In this document: piece after piece, positions 1-8,483 of the stretch | Layout: the number at the start of each line of letters is the position of its first letter | Numbering within the stretch: the stretch's first letter is position 1 | Assembly: GCA_946188395.1 (NCBI GenBank) | Contig: CAMHUU010000003.1 | Span: forward strand, 1-64,000 | Direction: 5' to 3' | DNA: 64,000 nucleotides | From: an uncultured Prevotellaceae bacterium | GTDB taxonomy: Bacteria > Bacteroidota > Bacteroidia > Bacteroidales > Bacteroidaceae | Notes under the pieces: model-generated | The model's input: the letters and a program-made list of their open reading frames with translations, nothing else | Told to the model about the DNA's origin: nothing | The model's database searches: none | Translations under genes and position numbers: made by a program

Positions 1-498
1 GATTTCCAGCACCGCAAGCCTGGTAAGGGTAACACCATCATGAACATCAAACTGAAGAACGTCACTGACGGCCGTGTGCTGGAGCGCCGTTACAACATCG
101 GTGAGAAGCTCGAGGACGTGGTCATTGAGCACCGCGACTATCAGTATCTGTATGAGGATCAGGAAGGTCGTATCTTCATGAACCAGGAGACTTTCGAGCA
201 GATTCCCATCGCCAACGACCTCGTTATCGGTCATGAGTACATGAAGGAAGGCGACGTCGTATCTGTTGTCAGCGACACCACCGACGGTACCATCCTCTAT
301 GCCGAGATGCCCGTTAAGACCATCCTGAAGGTGACCCACTCTGAGCCTGGTATCAAGGGCGACACCGCTACCAACACCTTGAAGCCCGCTACGCTGGAGA
401 CTGGTGTTGAGGTTCGCGTTCCCCTGTTCATCAACGAGGGTGACCTGATTCAGGTTGACACTCGCGATGGCTCATATCTGGCTCGCGCAAAGGAATAA
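1..498 (+). CDS. efp: Elongation factor P (5' end cut by the window)
   Basis: Translation factor that binds the ribosome between the P and E sites and relieves stalling at proline stretches. The reading frame is open from base 1, so the first 20-30 residues lie outside the window. The visible N-terminal KOW-like domain begins HRKPGKGNT, which includes the loop lysine (PGKG) that is post-translationally modified in some bacteria. Two OB-like domains follow, ending with the family signature around GDTATNTLKPATLETG and VRVPLFINEGD. The stop lies 2 nt before the glycosyltransferase start. An ATG at 40 is internal to the protein and is not the start. Identification is secure; only the 5' end is missing. 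Confidence 0.97.
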   Translation, partial: DFQHRKPGKGNTIMNIKLKNVTDGRVLERRYNIGEKLEDVVIEHRDYQYLYEDQEGRIFMNQETFEQIPIANDLVIGHEYMKEGDVVSVVSDTTDGTILYAEMPVKTILKVTHSEPGIKGDTATNTLKPATLETGVEVRVPLFINEGDLIQVDTRDGSYLARAKE

Positions 499-500
499 GG

Positions 501-1508
501 ATGAAATATTCCGTTATCGTTCCTGTTTACAATCGTCCCGACGAGGTGGACGAATTGCTTGAGAGCTTGTGTTCTCAAACATTCAAGGACTTCGAGGCGA
601 TAATTGTAGAGGACGGTTCTCAGAAACCTTGCAAGGATGTTTGCGACAAGTACGCAAGCATCCTTGATTTGCATTATTACTTAAAGAACAATAGCGGTCC
701 TGGACAGAGCCGCAACTATGGTGTCGAACGGGCTCATGGCGAATACGTCATCATTCTCGACTCCGACGTCGTCCTGCCTACAACCTATCTTGAGGCTACT
801 GACAAATCGCTCACCTCTCACCTCTCACCTCTTACCTCTATCGTCGCATGGGGTGGTCCCGATGCAGCCCATCCATCGTTTACCCCCGTGCAGAAGGCCA
901 TCAGTTATTCCATGACCTCTTTCTTTACCACGGGTGGCATCCGAGGCGGAAAGGCCAAGCTCGACAAGTTCTATCCTCGCTCATTTAATATGGGTATCCG
1001 CCGTGATGTCTACCAGCAGTTGGGAGGCTTTTCGAAAATGCGCTTTGGCGAGGACATTGATTTTTCTTATCGCATCGTGGAGGCTGGCTATATGCCTCGT
1101 TTGTTCCCTGATGCATGGGTATGGCACAAGCGTCGTACGGACTTCCGTAAGTTTTTCCGTCAGGTCTATAACAGCGGCATTGCCCGCATCAATTTGGAAA
1201 AGCGCCACCCGGGTACCATGAAACTCGTCCATCTGTTGCCAATGGTGTTTACCTTAGGCGTCATCGGCCTGCTTTTGTTGGCACCTTTCACTTGTGGGGT
1301 ATCTCTGTTGCCCCTAATACTCTACTGCCTGCTCATCTTTGTCGATTCGTCGCTGAAGAACAAGAGTCTGTGGGTTGGTTTGCTCTCCGTTCCTGCTGCC
1401 TTTGTTCAGTTGATGGGCTATGGCTTTGGCTTCCTTGAATCATGGTGGAAACGTTGTGTGCTGAAGCAGGACGAGTTTACCGCTTTCGAAAAGAACTTCT
1501 ACAAATGA
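501..1508 (+). CDS. Family 2 glycosyltransferase, membrane-associated
   Basis: A 335-aa GT-A fold glycosyltransferase that would transfer a sugar from a nucleotide donor to an envelope acceptor. Residues 1-100 show the GT2 start (YSVIVPVYNRPDEV) and a DxD-type metal motif (ILDSDVVLP). A conserved GEDIDFSYR region lies mid-protein and resembles the ED catalytic motif. Residues 240-320 hold two or three hydrophobic segments, so the C-terminus is probably in the inner membrane. It starts 2 nt after efp and its stop overlaps the radC start by 4 nt (ATGA), so the three genes are probably co-transcribed. Residues 104-113 (LTSHLSPLTS) come from an iterated CTCACCTCT DNA repeat and look like an inserted linker. 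Acceptor unknown. Confidence 0.88.
   Translation: MKYSVIVPVYNRPDEVDELLESLCSQTFKDFEAIIVEDGSQKPCKDVCDKYASILDLHYYLKNNSGPGQSRNYGVERAHGEYVIILDSDVVLPTTYLEATDKSLTSHLSPLTSIVAWGGPDAAHPSFTPVQKAISYSMTSFFTTGGIRGGKAKLDKFYPRSFNMGIRRDVYQQLGGFSKMRFGEDIDFSYRIVEAGYMPRLFPDAWVWHKRRTDFRKFFRQVYNSGIARINLEKRHPGTMKLVHLLPMVFTLGVIGLLLLAPFTCGVSLLPLILYCLLIFVDSSLKNKSLWVGLLSVPAAFVQLMGYGFGFLESWWKRCVLKQDEFTAFEKNFYK
810..839 (+). repeat. Iterated TCACCTCTCACC microrepeat inside the glycosyltransferase gene
   Basis: About three tandem copies of an 8-10 nt unit (CTCACCTCT type) encode LTSHLSPLTS in frame, between the DxD region and the conserved mid-domain. The reverse complement of the same unit occurs inside the GH78 gene at 45963-45985. 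It is seen directly; its origin is unknown. Confidence 0.7.
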
Positions 1509-2194
1509 GCGAAAAGCTGACTATTGCCAATTGGTCACCTGATGACCAGCCACGCGAGAAACTGCGCGACAATGGACCGCAGACGCTGACAAAGGCCGAA
1601 TTGCTGGCCATTCTTGTGGGTTCTGGCTATCCAGGAGTCAGTGCAGTAGAACTGATGCAGAAAATATTGGAACGCTGCAATAATAACCTGAACACGCTGG
1701 GCAAGATGTCTATTCGTGAGTTGATGGAGTTCAAAGGTGTTGGCGAGGCTAAGGCCATCACTATTCTTGCAGCCTGTGAATTGGGTAAGCGTCGTCAAAT
1801 GGAATCTCCAGAAGAGCGCCCAGATGTGGGCACTGCCACGCTCATCTATAACCACATGCATCCCATGTTGCAAGACTTGGATGTGGAAGAGTTCTGGGTG
1901 TTGCTGATGAACCAGAACCACCGGTTAATCAAGAAGCAGCGTATTGGTCGTGGAGGAATCAGCGAGGTTCTTGTCGATATCCGTGTTATCATCAAGGAGG
2001 CTATAATGGCCAATGCCACCATCTTGGCTGTTTGCCATAATCATCCTTCAGGCAATCTGCATCCCAGCAAGATGGATAACGACCTTACAACCAGTCTTGT
2101 AAAGGCCTGCAAATTGATGAATATCCGCTTTCTCGACCACGTCATCATTACCGATGGCGCGTACTACAGCTATCACGAAGAAGGACTGGTGTAG
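1505..2194 (+). CDS. radC: RadC family JAB-domain protein
   Basis: A 229-aa member of the RadC family. The N-terminal part carries a helix-hairpin-helix-like segment (FKGVGEAKA). The C-terminal JAB/MPN domain has an intact JAMM metal signature, HNHPSG followed by a downstream S and D (HPSKMD). The biochemical role is unsettled; the old DNA-repair name comes from a misassigned E. coli mutant, and family members associate with mobile DNA and recombination. The ATG at 1505, overlapping the upstream stop by 4 nt, is preferred over an in-frame ATG at 1442 because family homology begins at MSEKLTIANW. The adjacent dprA on the other strand is another DNA-processing gene. Confidence 0.93.
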   Translation: MSEKLTIANWSPDDQPREKLRDNGPQTLTKAELLAILVGSGYPGVSAVELMQKILERCNNNLNTLGKMSIRELMEFKGVGEAKAITILAACELGKRRQMESPEERPDVGTATLIYNHMHPMLQDLDVEEFWVLLMNQNHRLIKKQRIGRGGISEVLVDIRVIIKEAIMANATILAVCHNHPSGNLHPSKMDNDLTTSLVKACKLMNIRFLDHVIITDGAYYSYHEEGLV

Positions 2195-2199
2195 TACTA

Positions 2200-3318
2200 C
2201 TACGCCAGCAGGTGGTAGGTCCCTCCAGCTAAGGGTTTTACGACGCCTTTCATTTCCAATTGGAAGAGAAGTGCCGTCAGTTGGCCAATAGGGATATTGG
2301 TTTTGACGCTGAGAATGTTCAGTTGTAGGTCGTTGGTTTGCTGGAGCAGGCTGACGACTTGTTGTTCCTGAGGGGTAAGGTCGGGGAACAACTGGCGTTC
2401 GACAGCTTCAGGTTGTTGTTTCAGGGTCTGCCAACCCATGTTCTCCAGAAAGTCGTTTGCTGAGGTGATGAGTGCTGCCGTGTTGTTGCGAATCATTTTG
2501 TTGCAGCCCTCGCTAAAGGGCATTCCCACCGCTCCTGGGAAGGCGAAGACGTCGCGTCCGTATTCCTGTGCAATGCGACAAGTGATAAGCCCTCCGCCCT
2601 TAATGGCGCTTTCAACGAGAATTGTCGCGTCAGAAATTCCTGCCACGATGCGGTTACGCTGACGGAAATTATTGGGTAGCGCCTCTGTCTGACTCATATA
2701 CTCTGTGAGCAGTCCGCCCTGCGAAAGCATCTTGGCGGCAATGTCGCGATGGGCGTAAGGATAGATTTGATCCAGTCCGTGAGCCAGCACACCCACAGTC
2801 TCGAAGCCCTGCTCAAGGGCGTTGCTGTGGGCACAGACATCAATGCCATAAGCCAGTCCGCTGACTATCAAGACCTGTGGACATAGCATGCGTAAATCTG
2901 TAATAAACCGACGGATAAGGTCCTGCCCGTAGGTGGTGCAATGGCGTGTGCCCACGATGTTGAGCACGTAACGCTGGTTGAGGTCAGCACTACCTTTATA
3001 ATATAATAGCAGGGGTGCATCAGGACACTCGCAGAGCCGTTGGGGATAGTCTGCATCGCCTAAGGTCAGCACGCGGATATTGTTTTTGGTGACGAACTCC
3101 ATCTCGGCAGCAGCTCTGTGCAGGGCATCGCCCCAGTTTTTCATCGCTTCGCGCAGACGGGGCGTAGCGTCAGGAACCACATCACCGATATCGTTACGGT
3201 GGTCATAGACCGCCTTACTGCTTCCCAGCTCCTGATAGAGCTGCAGGGCCATTTGTTGGTTGAAGCCCACCATGCGGGAGAGGGCTATCGAATAATAAGT
3301 TTCGTCAGCGTTATTCAT
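2200..3318 (-). CDS. dprA: DNA-processing protein DprA (Smf)
   Basis: A 372-aa DprA/Smf protein, which protects incoming single-stranded DNA and loads RecA during transformation. The N-terminal helical region (residues 1-75) precedes the Rossmann-like core. Core motifs are VGTRHCTTYG, SGLAYGIDVCAH and the RNRIVAGIS...GGGLITCRIA stretch that binds phosphate or ssDNA. A C-terminal winged-helix domain (about 300-372) is present, as in full-length members. The start ATG at 3318 is followed by a sensible N-terminus. It converges with radC, with only 5 nt between the stops. The intergenic DNA upstream is filled with TCGTTATT repeats shared with the next gene boundary. Confidence 0.95.
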   Translation of the reverse strand: MNNADETYYSIALSRMVGFNQQMALQLYQELGSSKAVYDHRNDIGDVVPDATPRLREAMKNWGDALHRAAAEMEFVTKNNIRVLTLGDADYPQRLCECPDAPLLLYYKGSADLNQRYVLNIVGTRHCTTYGQDLIRRFITDLRMLCPQVLIVSGLAYGIDVCAHSNALEQGFETVGVLAHGLDQIYPYAHRDIAAKMLSQGGLLTEYMSQTEALPNNFRQRNRIVAGISDATILVESAIKGGGLITCRIAQEYGRDVFAFPGAVGMPFSEGCNKMIRNNTAALITSANDFLENMGWQTLKQQPEAVERQLFPDLTPQEQQVVSLLQQTNDLQLNILSVKTNIPIGQLTALLFQLEMKGVVKPLAGGTYHLLA

Positions 3319-3380
3319 TTTTCTCGATATTTCGTTATTACGTTATACCGGAATACCGTTATTCCGATGTTTCGTTATTC
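3319..3380. repeat. TTTCGTTATT / CGTTATTCCG iterated repeat with a small hairpin
   Basis: Four or five copies of TTCGTTATT-like units fill the gap between dprA and the thioesterase gene and include the thioesterase stop codon. They contain a perfect 7-bp inverted repeat CGGAATA-CCGT-TATTCCG at 3349-3366. The same unit recurs at the other end of the thioesterase gene (3786-3815), so that gene is bracketed by the repeat. Confidence 0.7.
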
Positions 3381-3785
3381 CGATTGGAGATAGTTACGAA
3401 AGGCTTCGTCGTAGTCTTCGCTGTTACCCAGCTTTCCGTTGATGAGGCACACCAGCATGATGTCACCACGAAAGCAAAGTGTTTCGTCGGAGGCTCGGAA
3501 GATGGCCTGATGGAAGATGTATCTGAAGCTGTCCTTTTCGATCCACAGACGCGAGATGAACTCATCGTCGCAACGCAAGGGAGCCTTAAATTCGAGTTTC
3601 ATACGAGCCACCACTGCGTCAACGCCTTTTGCGTGCATCTCAGCAAAACTCAGGCCACACTCTTTCAAGAACAAGTGGCGCGTATGTTCTGTATAGTGGA
3701 GGTAGTTGGCATTGTTAACGATGCCCTCGATGTCGCACTCGTAGTCGCGCACCTCCATGCGGGTTTCAAAAATGTATTTATTCAT
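3375..3785 (-). CDS. Hot-dog fold acyl-CoA thioesterase (YbgC/4HBT type)
   Basis: A 136-aa single hot-dog domain protein of the 4-hydroxybenzoyl-CoA thioesterase family, expected to hydrolyse acyl-CoA or acyl-ACP thioesters in the cytosol. The signature begins VRDYECDIEGIVNNANYLHY, where the Asp/Asn near the N-terminus lies at the catalytic helix position. Length matches the family. It lies between dprA and the DUF2851 gene on the same strand, separated from both by TCGTTATT repeats, so a common transcript is possible. Its last codons and stop fall within the repeat. The exact substrate cannot be read from the sequence. Confidence 0.85.
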   Translation of the reverse strand: MNKYIFETRMEVRDYECDIEGIVNNANYLHYTEHTRHLFLKECGLSFAEMHAKGVDAVVARMKLEFKAPLRCDDEFISRLWIEKDSFRYIFHQAIFRASDETLCFRGDIMLVCLINGKLGNSEDYDEAFRNYLQSE

Positions 3786-3815
3786 TTTCTTTTCGTTATG
3801 TCGTTATAACGGGAT
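3786..3815. repeat. Second TTCGTTATG / GTCGTTATAACG repeat copy
   Basis: Short iterated TCGTTAT units between the thioesterase start and the DUF2851 stop, related to the repeat at 3319-3380. It also contains a small inverted element, CGTTATAACG. Confidence 0.55.
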
Positions 3816-3819
3816 AACA

Positions 3820-5127
3820 TTATTTCGAAGATCTATTCCGTTTTAAATATTCATATCCGATGCGACAACGCAAGCAGTCCTTCTTATCGCAGTATTCTTT
3901 TTTCAGTTGGATAAGGGCCTGAGAATCGCCTGCCGACCTGACCTCCAGGCCACACTCTTGCCACATGCGGATGATGTGGTTGTTTTCTGCCTTCAGCTGC
4001 TCCAGAAAGTCGAAAGCCCTGTCGCACAAATCTTCGCGAGACGTATGGCGACCATAGGCAAAGAGCATGGGCACGCAAGTGTTGATGATGAGCAGGTTGA
4101 TGCTGAAGGGCGAAAGTTGTTTGGCATTACGTGTGCTCTCCGAACCAAACGTGTAGTGCGTTTCCCAATAGGGCGTCACTTGCGTGTGCAAGCGCTCTGC
4201 CAGACTTGCCATATCGTTGCACTCGATGAGTTGCGAGAGTCCAGCCTGCTGGTGATAATAGAGATTGGCCAGCTGGGAAATGCGGATGTGCGGAAAGTTC
4301 TGGGGACGCAGTCGCAGGAATCGCCAGCGATTGTGGTCCATTGGCTCCAGCGAGAACTTATGGGCCAGATACTGGTATTCGTTGCGCAACTTGGCAAAAT
4401 AGCCTTCGTTCAGCGCATCCTTGTGGTAACGTTCAGGAATGGCATCCAACTCTAATAATCCTGCCTGTCCCATGAAGATGGCCTCAATCTGGAAGAGGTC
4501 GTCACGATGTTTTCCTACTGCATTCAGGGGGATATGACGAGCCCACTCCTCGAAAGCGTCACCATTAATGCCAAAACCGTAGTTGCGGGCCAACGTCATG
4601 AAGTAGGCATCTTCCCATGAACCATTAGCCTGACGGACACGTTCCTGAATGGCGATAGTTTTTTGTTCCAAACGCTCCGTCTGCAGGGCTGCCATCCAAG
4701 CGTGGATAGTCAGTGGCGGCAATTCAGGAATAATGCGATAACAGGGAGGATAGGAGTCGGTCTTGATGAGCTCTTCGTAATTCTCTCGAACTGACGGGGG
4801 AATCGTCAGACACACTTGAGGCAGAAAGTCGCCCTTCTGTGTCTGTACCTCACGATCGGCCTCACCCACCACGTGGAGAATCACATTATTATAATTGGCA
4901 TCGTGGTCGTGCCCATGCACATACCAGTGCGAGGAACAGTCGTGAATTTCGACGTTTCCCACCCATAGCGTGCCGCCAATCTTCACCTTGGCGTTGAAAA
5001 AATCAGGGCCTGCATTGCGATTATGCAATCCTGGGTCCAATACCTCGACAACGCGTCCGTCAGTGGTTTCCATTCCTGTCATGGGCCACATCTTGTGCTT
5101 CCAACAATAGTGTAAAAGCTGTTCCAT
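3820..5127 (-). CDS. DUF2851 family protein
   Basis: A 435-aa protein recognised as DUF2851, a family common in Bacteroidetes with no assigned reaction. Visible features are an N-terminal LLHYCWKHKMW, a PGLHNRNAGPDFFNAKVKIG stretch and WVGNVEIHDCSSHWYVHGHD with several His/Asp that could form a metal or nuclease-like site (inference). Near the C-terminus, KKDCLRCRIG contains a CxxC pair. The ATG at 5127 is chosen over an in-frame upstream start at 5175. The promoter box lies between them and the homologous N-terminus begins MEQLLHYCW. With the -7 box only 4 bp upstream of the ATG, the mRNA may be nearly leaderless. Confidence 0.85.
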   Translation of the reverse strand: MEQLLHYCWKHKMWPMTGMETTDGRVVEVLDPGLHNRNAGPDFFNAKVKIGGTLWVGNVEIHDCSSHWYVHGHDHDANYNNVILHVVGEADREVQTQKGDFLPQVCLTIPPSVRENYEELIKTDSYPPCYRIIPELPPLTIHAWMAALQTERLEQKTIAIQERVRQANGSWEDAYFMTLARNYGFGINGDAFEEWARHIPLNAVGKHRDDLFQIEAIFMGQAGLLELDAIPERYHKDALNEGYFAKLRNEYQYLAHKFSLEPMDHNRWRFLRLRPQNFPHIRISQLANLYYHQQAGLSQLIECNDMASLAERLHTQVTPYWETHYTFGSESTRNAKQLSPFSINLLIINTCVPMLFAYGRHTSREDLCDRAFDFLEQLKAENNHIIRMWQECGLEVRSAGDSQALIQLKKEYCDKKDCLRCRIGYEYLKRNRSSK

Positions 5128-5131
5128 GCTG

Positions 5132-5139
5132 CAAAAATA
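5132..5139 (-). promoter_or_regulatory. -7 promoter box TATTTTTG for the DUF2851 gene
   Basis: Reads TATTTTTG on the minus strand and matches the Bacteroidetes TAnnTTTG consensus. It ends 4 bp before the ATG at 5127, so transcription would begin at or next to the start codon. Confidence 0.6.
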
Positions 5140-5161
5140 CAAAAAAATTATCAATAAACAA

Positions 5162-5191
5162 TTGTCATTTGTCAATTATTTCGTATCTTTG
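5162..5191 (+). promoter_or_regulatory. Promoter of rnr: TTG -33 and TATCTTTG -7
   Basis: TATCTTTG at 5184-5191 matches TAnnTTTG, with TTG at 5162-5164, a 19-bp spacer. It lies inside an upstream in-frame extension of rnr and so argues for the ATG at 5219. Confidence 0.7.
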
Positions 5192-5218
5192 CCCGTAGAA
5201 ACTAAAAAACAAGAGTCT

Positions 5219-7378
5219 ATGAGTAAACATAAGAGTGGCAAACGACTGACCAAGCAGCGTCTGGTAGAGATGTTGCAGACGCTGTTTCAGCAGAATCCGA
5301 ACGAGACATTTTCGTTGAAACAGATCTTCCGTGAGTTGAAACTTTCGACCCATCCTGCTAAGATGTTGGCAGTAGACGTAATGGACGAAATGGCGTGGGA
5401 CGACTTCCTGACAAAGGCGTCAGACAACTCCTATCGGCTGAATCTCAAGACTCAGGTGCAGGAAGGTACGTTTATCCGCAAGGCCAATGGCAAGAACTCG
5501 TTCCAGCCCGATGATGGCAGCAAGAACATCTTCGTGTCGGAGCGTAACTCGCTGTTTGCCATGAATGGCGACCGTGTCCGTGTAGCCATGATGGCACGTA
5601 GGGAGAAACACATGAAGGAGGCTATGGTGGTCGAAATCCTCTCTCACAAGCGAGACCAGGCAGTGGGTAAGCTGAAGGTCGAGAAGGACTATGCCTTCTT
5701 GATAACAGAAGGAAACATCTTTGTCCATGACATCCTGATTCCCAAGAAGAAACTGAAGGGTGGCAAGACGGGCGATAAGGCTGTCGTAAAGATTACCCAG
5801 TGGCCTTCGAAGGACTCGAAGAACATCGTGGGCGAGGTGATTGACGTCCTGGGTAAGGAAGGCGACAACAACGTGGAAATGCATGCCATTTTGGCTCAAT
5901 ACGGATTGCCTTACTCTTATCCGAAACATGTAGAAGAGGCTGCAGAGAAGATAGATCCTAGTATTACAGAACAGGAAATCAAACGTCGTGAGGACTTCCG
6001 CGATGTATGGACCTGTACCATCGACCCCAAGGATGCCAAGGACTTCGACGATGCATTGAGCATCCGTAAAAAGGGCAAGTTGTGGGAAGTGGGTGTTCAT
6101 ATTGCTGATGTGTCACATTACGTGAAGGAAGGCTCCATCATTGACAAGGAGGCCACAAAGCGTGCCACCAGTGTTTATCTGGTCGACCGTACCATTCCCA
6201 TGTTGCCAGAACGTTTGTGTAACTTCATCTGCTCGCTGCGCCCTGATGAGGAAAAGCTTTGCTATAGTGTCATCTTCATGCTGGACGAAGAGGCGAATGT
6301 CAAGGACCACCATATAGCCCATACCGTCATTAAGAGTAATAGAAGGTACGCGTATGAAGAGGTACAAGATGTTCTGATGGGCAAGGATGGCGACTATGCG
6401 ACAGAACTGCGCACGCTGGATAAGCTGGCCAAGAAACTGCGCGAGCGTCGTTTCAAGGGCGGTGCCGTGAAGTTCGATCGTGAGGAGTTGCACTTCGATA
6501 TTGACGAGAAAGGCAAGCCCACACGGGCCTATTTCAAGAAGTCGAACGATGCCACGCAGCTCATTGAGGAATTCATGCTGCTGGCTAACCGTACTGTGGC
6601 TGAGAGTATTGGTAAGGTAAAGAAAGGCACCAAAGCCAAGACATTGCCTTATCGTATTCACGACCAGCCTGATCCTACCAAGTTGGAGACGCTGCGTGAG
6701 TTTGTCGTCAAGTTTGGCTACAAGATGAAGACCTCAGGAACTAAGGGCGCCATCTCGCGTTCGCTCAATGCGCTGATGGACAGCTGTCAGGGCAAGAAGG
6801 AACAGAAACTCATCGAGACGGTGGCCCTGCGTGCCATGATGAAAGCCAAGTATTCGACCCATAACATTGGACACTACGGACTGGCCTTCGAATACTACAC
6901 CCATTTTACGTCGCCCATCCGTCGCTATCCTGACACGATGGTGCATCGCTTGCTGACTAAATACCAGGATGGTGGGCGTTCTGCCAATCAGGAGAAATAC
7001 GAGGAGTTGTGCGAACATTGCTCAGATATGGAACAGACCGCCCAGCAGGCAGAGCGCGACAGCATCAAGTATAAGATGGTGGAGTTTATGGAGGACAAGA
7101 TCGGCAATGAATACGATGCCCACATATCTGGCATCCAGTCGTATGGCATTTATTGCGAAATCGATGAGAACCACTGCGAAGGTATGGTGCCCATGCACGA
7201 TTTGGACGACGACTACTACGATTTCGACGAACGCAACTACTGCCTCGTAGGTCGTCGCCATCGTAATAAATACCAGTTGGGAGACCCCATTCGCATCAAG
7301 GTGGCTCGTGCCAATCTTGAAAAACGCCAGTTGGACTTCGCTTTGGCTGAGGAAGCACCCAAGAAGAAGAAAAAGTAA
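5219..7378 (+). CDS. rnr: Ribonuclease R
   Basis: A 719-aa RNase II/R family 3'-5' exoribonuclease that degrades structured RNA. Domains in order: winged-helix-like N-terminus (residues 8-60), two cold-shock OB domains (about 70-230), the RNB catalytic domain with the acidic metal cluster in DPKDAKDFDDALS, and a C-terminal S1 domain (about 620-705). A short Lys-rich tail (PKKKKK) follows, typical of RNase R rather than RNase II. The ATG at 5219 was chosen because the promoter box lies upstream of it and MSKHKSGKRLTKQ resembles family starts. The kdgK-like gene follows after 29 nt and may be co-transcribed. Confidence 0.95.
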   Translation: MSKHKSGKRLTKQRLVEMLQTLFQQNPNETFSLKQIFRELKLSTHPAKMLAVDVMDEMAWDDFLTKASDNSYRLNLKTQVQEGTFIRKANGKNSFQPDDGSKNIFVSERNSLFAMNGDRVRVAMMARREKHMKEAMVVEILSHKRDQAVGKLKVEKDYAFLITEGNIFVHDILIPKKKLKGGKTGDKAVVKITQWPSKDSKNIVGEVIDVLGKEGDNNVEMHAILAQYGLPYSYPKHVEEAAEKIDPSITEQEIKRREDFRDVWTCTIDPKDAKDFDDALSIRKKGKLWEVGVHIADVSHYVKEGSIIDKEATKRATSVYLVDRTIPMLPERLCNFICSLRPDEEKLCYSVIFMLDEEANVKDHHIAHTVIKSNRRYAYEEVQDVLMGKDGDYATELRTLDKLAKKLRERRFKGGAVKFDREELHFDIDEKGKPTRAYFKKSNDATQLIEEFMLLANRTVAESIGKVKKGTKAKTLPYRIHDQPDPTKLETLREFVVKFGYKMKTSGTKGAISRSLNALMDSCQGKKEQKLIETVALRAMMKAKYSTHNIGHYGLAFEYYTHFTSPIRRYPDTMVHRLLTKYQDGGRSANQEKYEELCEHCSDMEQTAQQAERDSIKYKMVEFMEDKIGNEYDAHISGIQSYGIYCEIDENHCEGMVPMHDLDDDYYDFDERNYCLVGRRHRNKYQLGDPIRIKVARANLEKRQLDFALAEEAPKKKKK

Positions 7379-7407
7379 AACGTAACGAATCAGGTGTAAA
7401 AACCGAT

Positions 7408-8466
7408 ATGAAACGACAGAAGATTGTAACCTTCGGAGAGTTGCTGCTCCGATTCTCTAAGCCCAACCAGCTGAGGCTGACGCAGGGCGATATGTTTACC
7501 AGCAAGTATGGTGGCAGCGAGGCCAATGTGGCTGTGTCACTGGCTACTCTTGGCGAGGATGTTACCTACATCACCCGTTTGCCTGATACTCCTGTGGGAC
7601 ATGCAGGTGCTCAGTGCCTGGCACAATTAGGTGTTGACATCAGTCAAGTGCTCTATGGCGGGCAACGCATTGGAACCTATTATTTCGAACCTGCTGCAGG
7701 CATGCGTGCTGCCAAGGTGGTTTACGATAGGGCCAACTCCGCTTATTACGACTTGAAGCCAGGCATGATTCCTTGGCACGAGATACTGAAAGATGCTGAT
7801 ATCTTCCAGGTTTCTGGTATTACTGCCGCTATCTCGCAACAGGCTGCTGATGCCACCTTCGAGGCACTCGACATTGCTGAGGAACTGGGACTCACCATCT
7901 CGTTCGACATCAACTATCGCAAGAACCTATGGAAGTATGGTGCCGATCCTCGTCAGACGTTGCAACGCATGCTGGCGCGTTGTGACATGATGTTTGGCGA
8001 TGCCATCGAGTTTGAGTGGATTTCTGAACACAAGCAGCCCCCGTTTACGGCTACTGACTCGAACTTCGAGATGCAGATGGACGAGTATGGCGAATGGTTC
8101 GACGAGTTGCACGCACAATATCCGCGTTGCCGTCATTGGCTCATGGGTATGCGCAATATGGTGGCTTCGAATCACCATACGCTGACAGCGTTGCTTTGGA
8201 CAGAGGGGAAACTACTGAAAGCACCGATTATGGATATTACCGATGTGGTAGACCCCGTGGGTGTGGGCGATGCTTTCATGGGAGCCTTCCTGCATGCTAT
8301 TAACGTGTTCCCAGGTAATCGCCAGCGACAATTGGAATACTCGTTGGCAGCTGCAGCCCTGAAGAACACCATTCCTGGCGATTTCAACCTCTCGACGGAC
8401 GATGAAATCAGGAGTGTCATTGACCATCGCTACAACGCTAACACATTGTACAAAACGATAGAATAA
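7408..8466 (+). CDS. kdgK: PfkB family sugar kinase, likely 2-keto-3-deoxygluconate kinase
   Basis: A 352-aa ribokinase-fold kinase expected to phosphorylate 2-keto-3-deoxygluconate (KDG) from uronic acid breakdown. The N-terminus VTFGELLLRFS and the GGSEANVAVSLATLG segment are the PfkB sugar-binding signature. The C-terminal motif DPVGVGDAFMGA carries the catalytic Asp and the anion hole; it is a variant of the usual DTTGAGD. Substrate is inferred from family and from the pectin and uronate theme of the window. Fructokinase or another keto-acid kinase cannot be excluded. It faces the DUF1537 kinase gene convergently, with 17 nt between stops, and lacks the shared operator motif seen at the other catabolic units. 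Confidence 0.8.
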   Translation: MKRQKIVTFGELLLRFSKPNQLRLTQGDMFTSKYGGSEANVAVSLATLGEDVTYITRLPDTPVGHAGAQCLAQLGVDISQVLYGGQRIGTYYFEPAAGMRAAKVVYDRANSAYYDLKPGMIPWHEILKDADIFQVSGITAAISQQAADATFEALDIAEELGLTISFDINYRKNLWKYGADPRQTLQRMLARCDMMFGDAIEFEWISEHKQPPFTATDSNFEMQMDEYGEWFDELHAQYPRCRHWLMGMRNMVASNHHTLTALLWTEGKLLKAPIMDITDVVDPVGVGDAFMGAFLHAINVFPGNRQRQLEYSLAAAALKNTIPGDFNLSTDDEIRSVIDHRYNANTLYKTIE

Positions 8467-8483
8467 AACCTTGTTTGGTATAG

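Noticed and set aside
5128..5175. Longer N-terminus for the DUF2851 protein
   Set aside because: The upstream frame crosses the -7 box of the gene itself.
5126..5218. Longer N-terminus for RNase R
   Set aside because: A consensus promoter (5162-5191) lies inside the extension and the added residues do not resemble the family.
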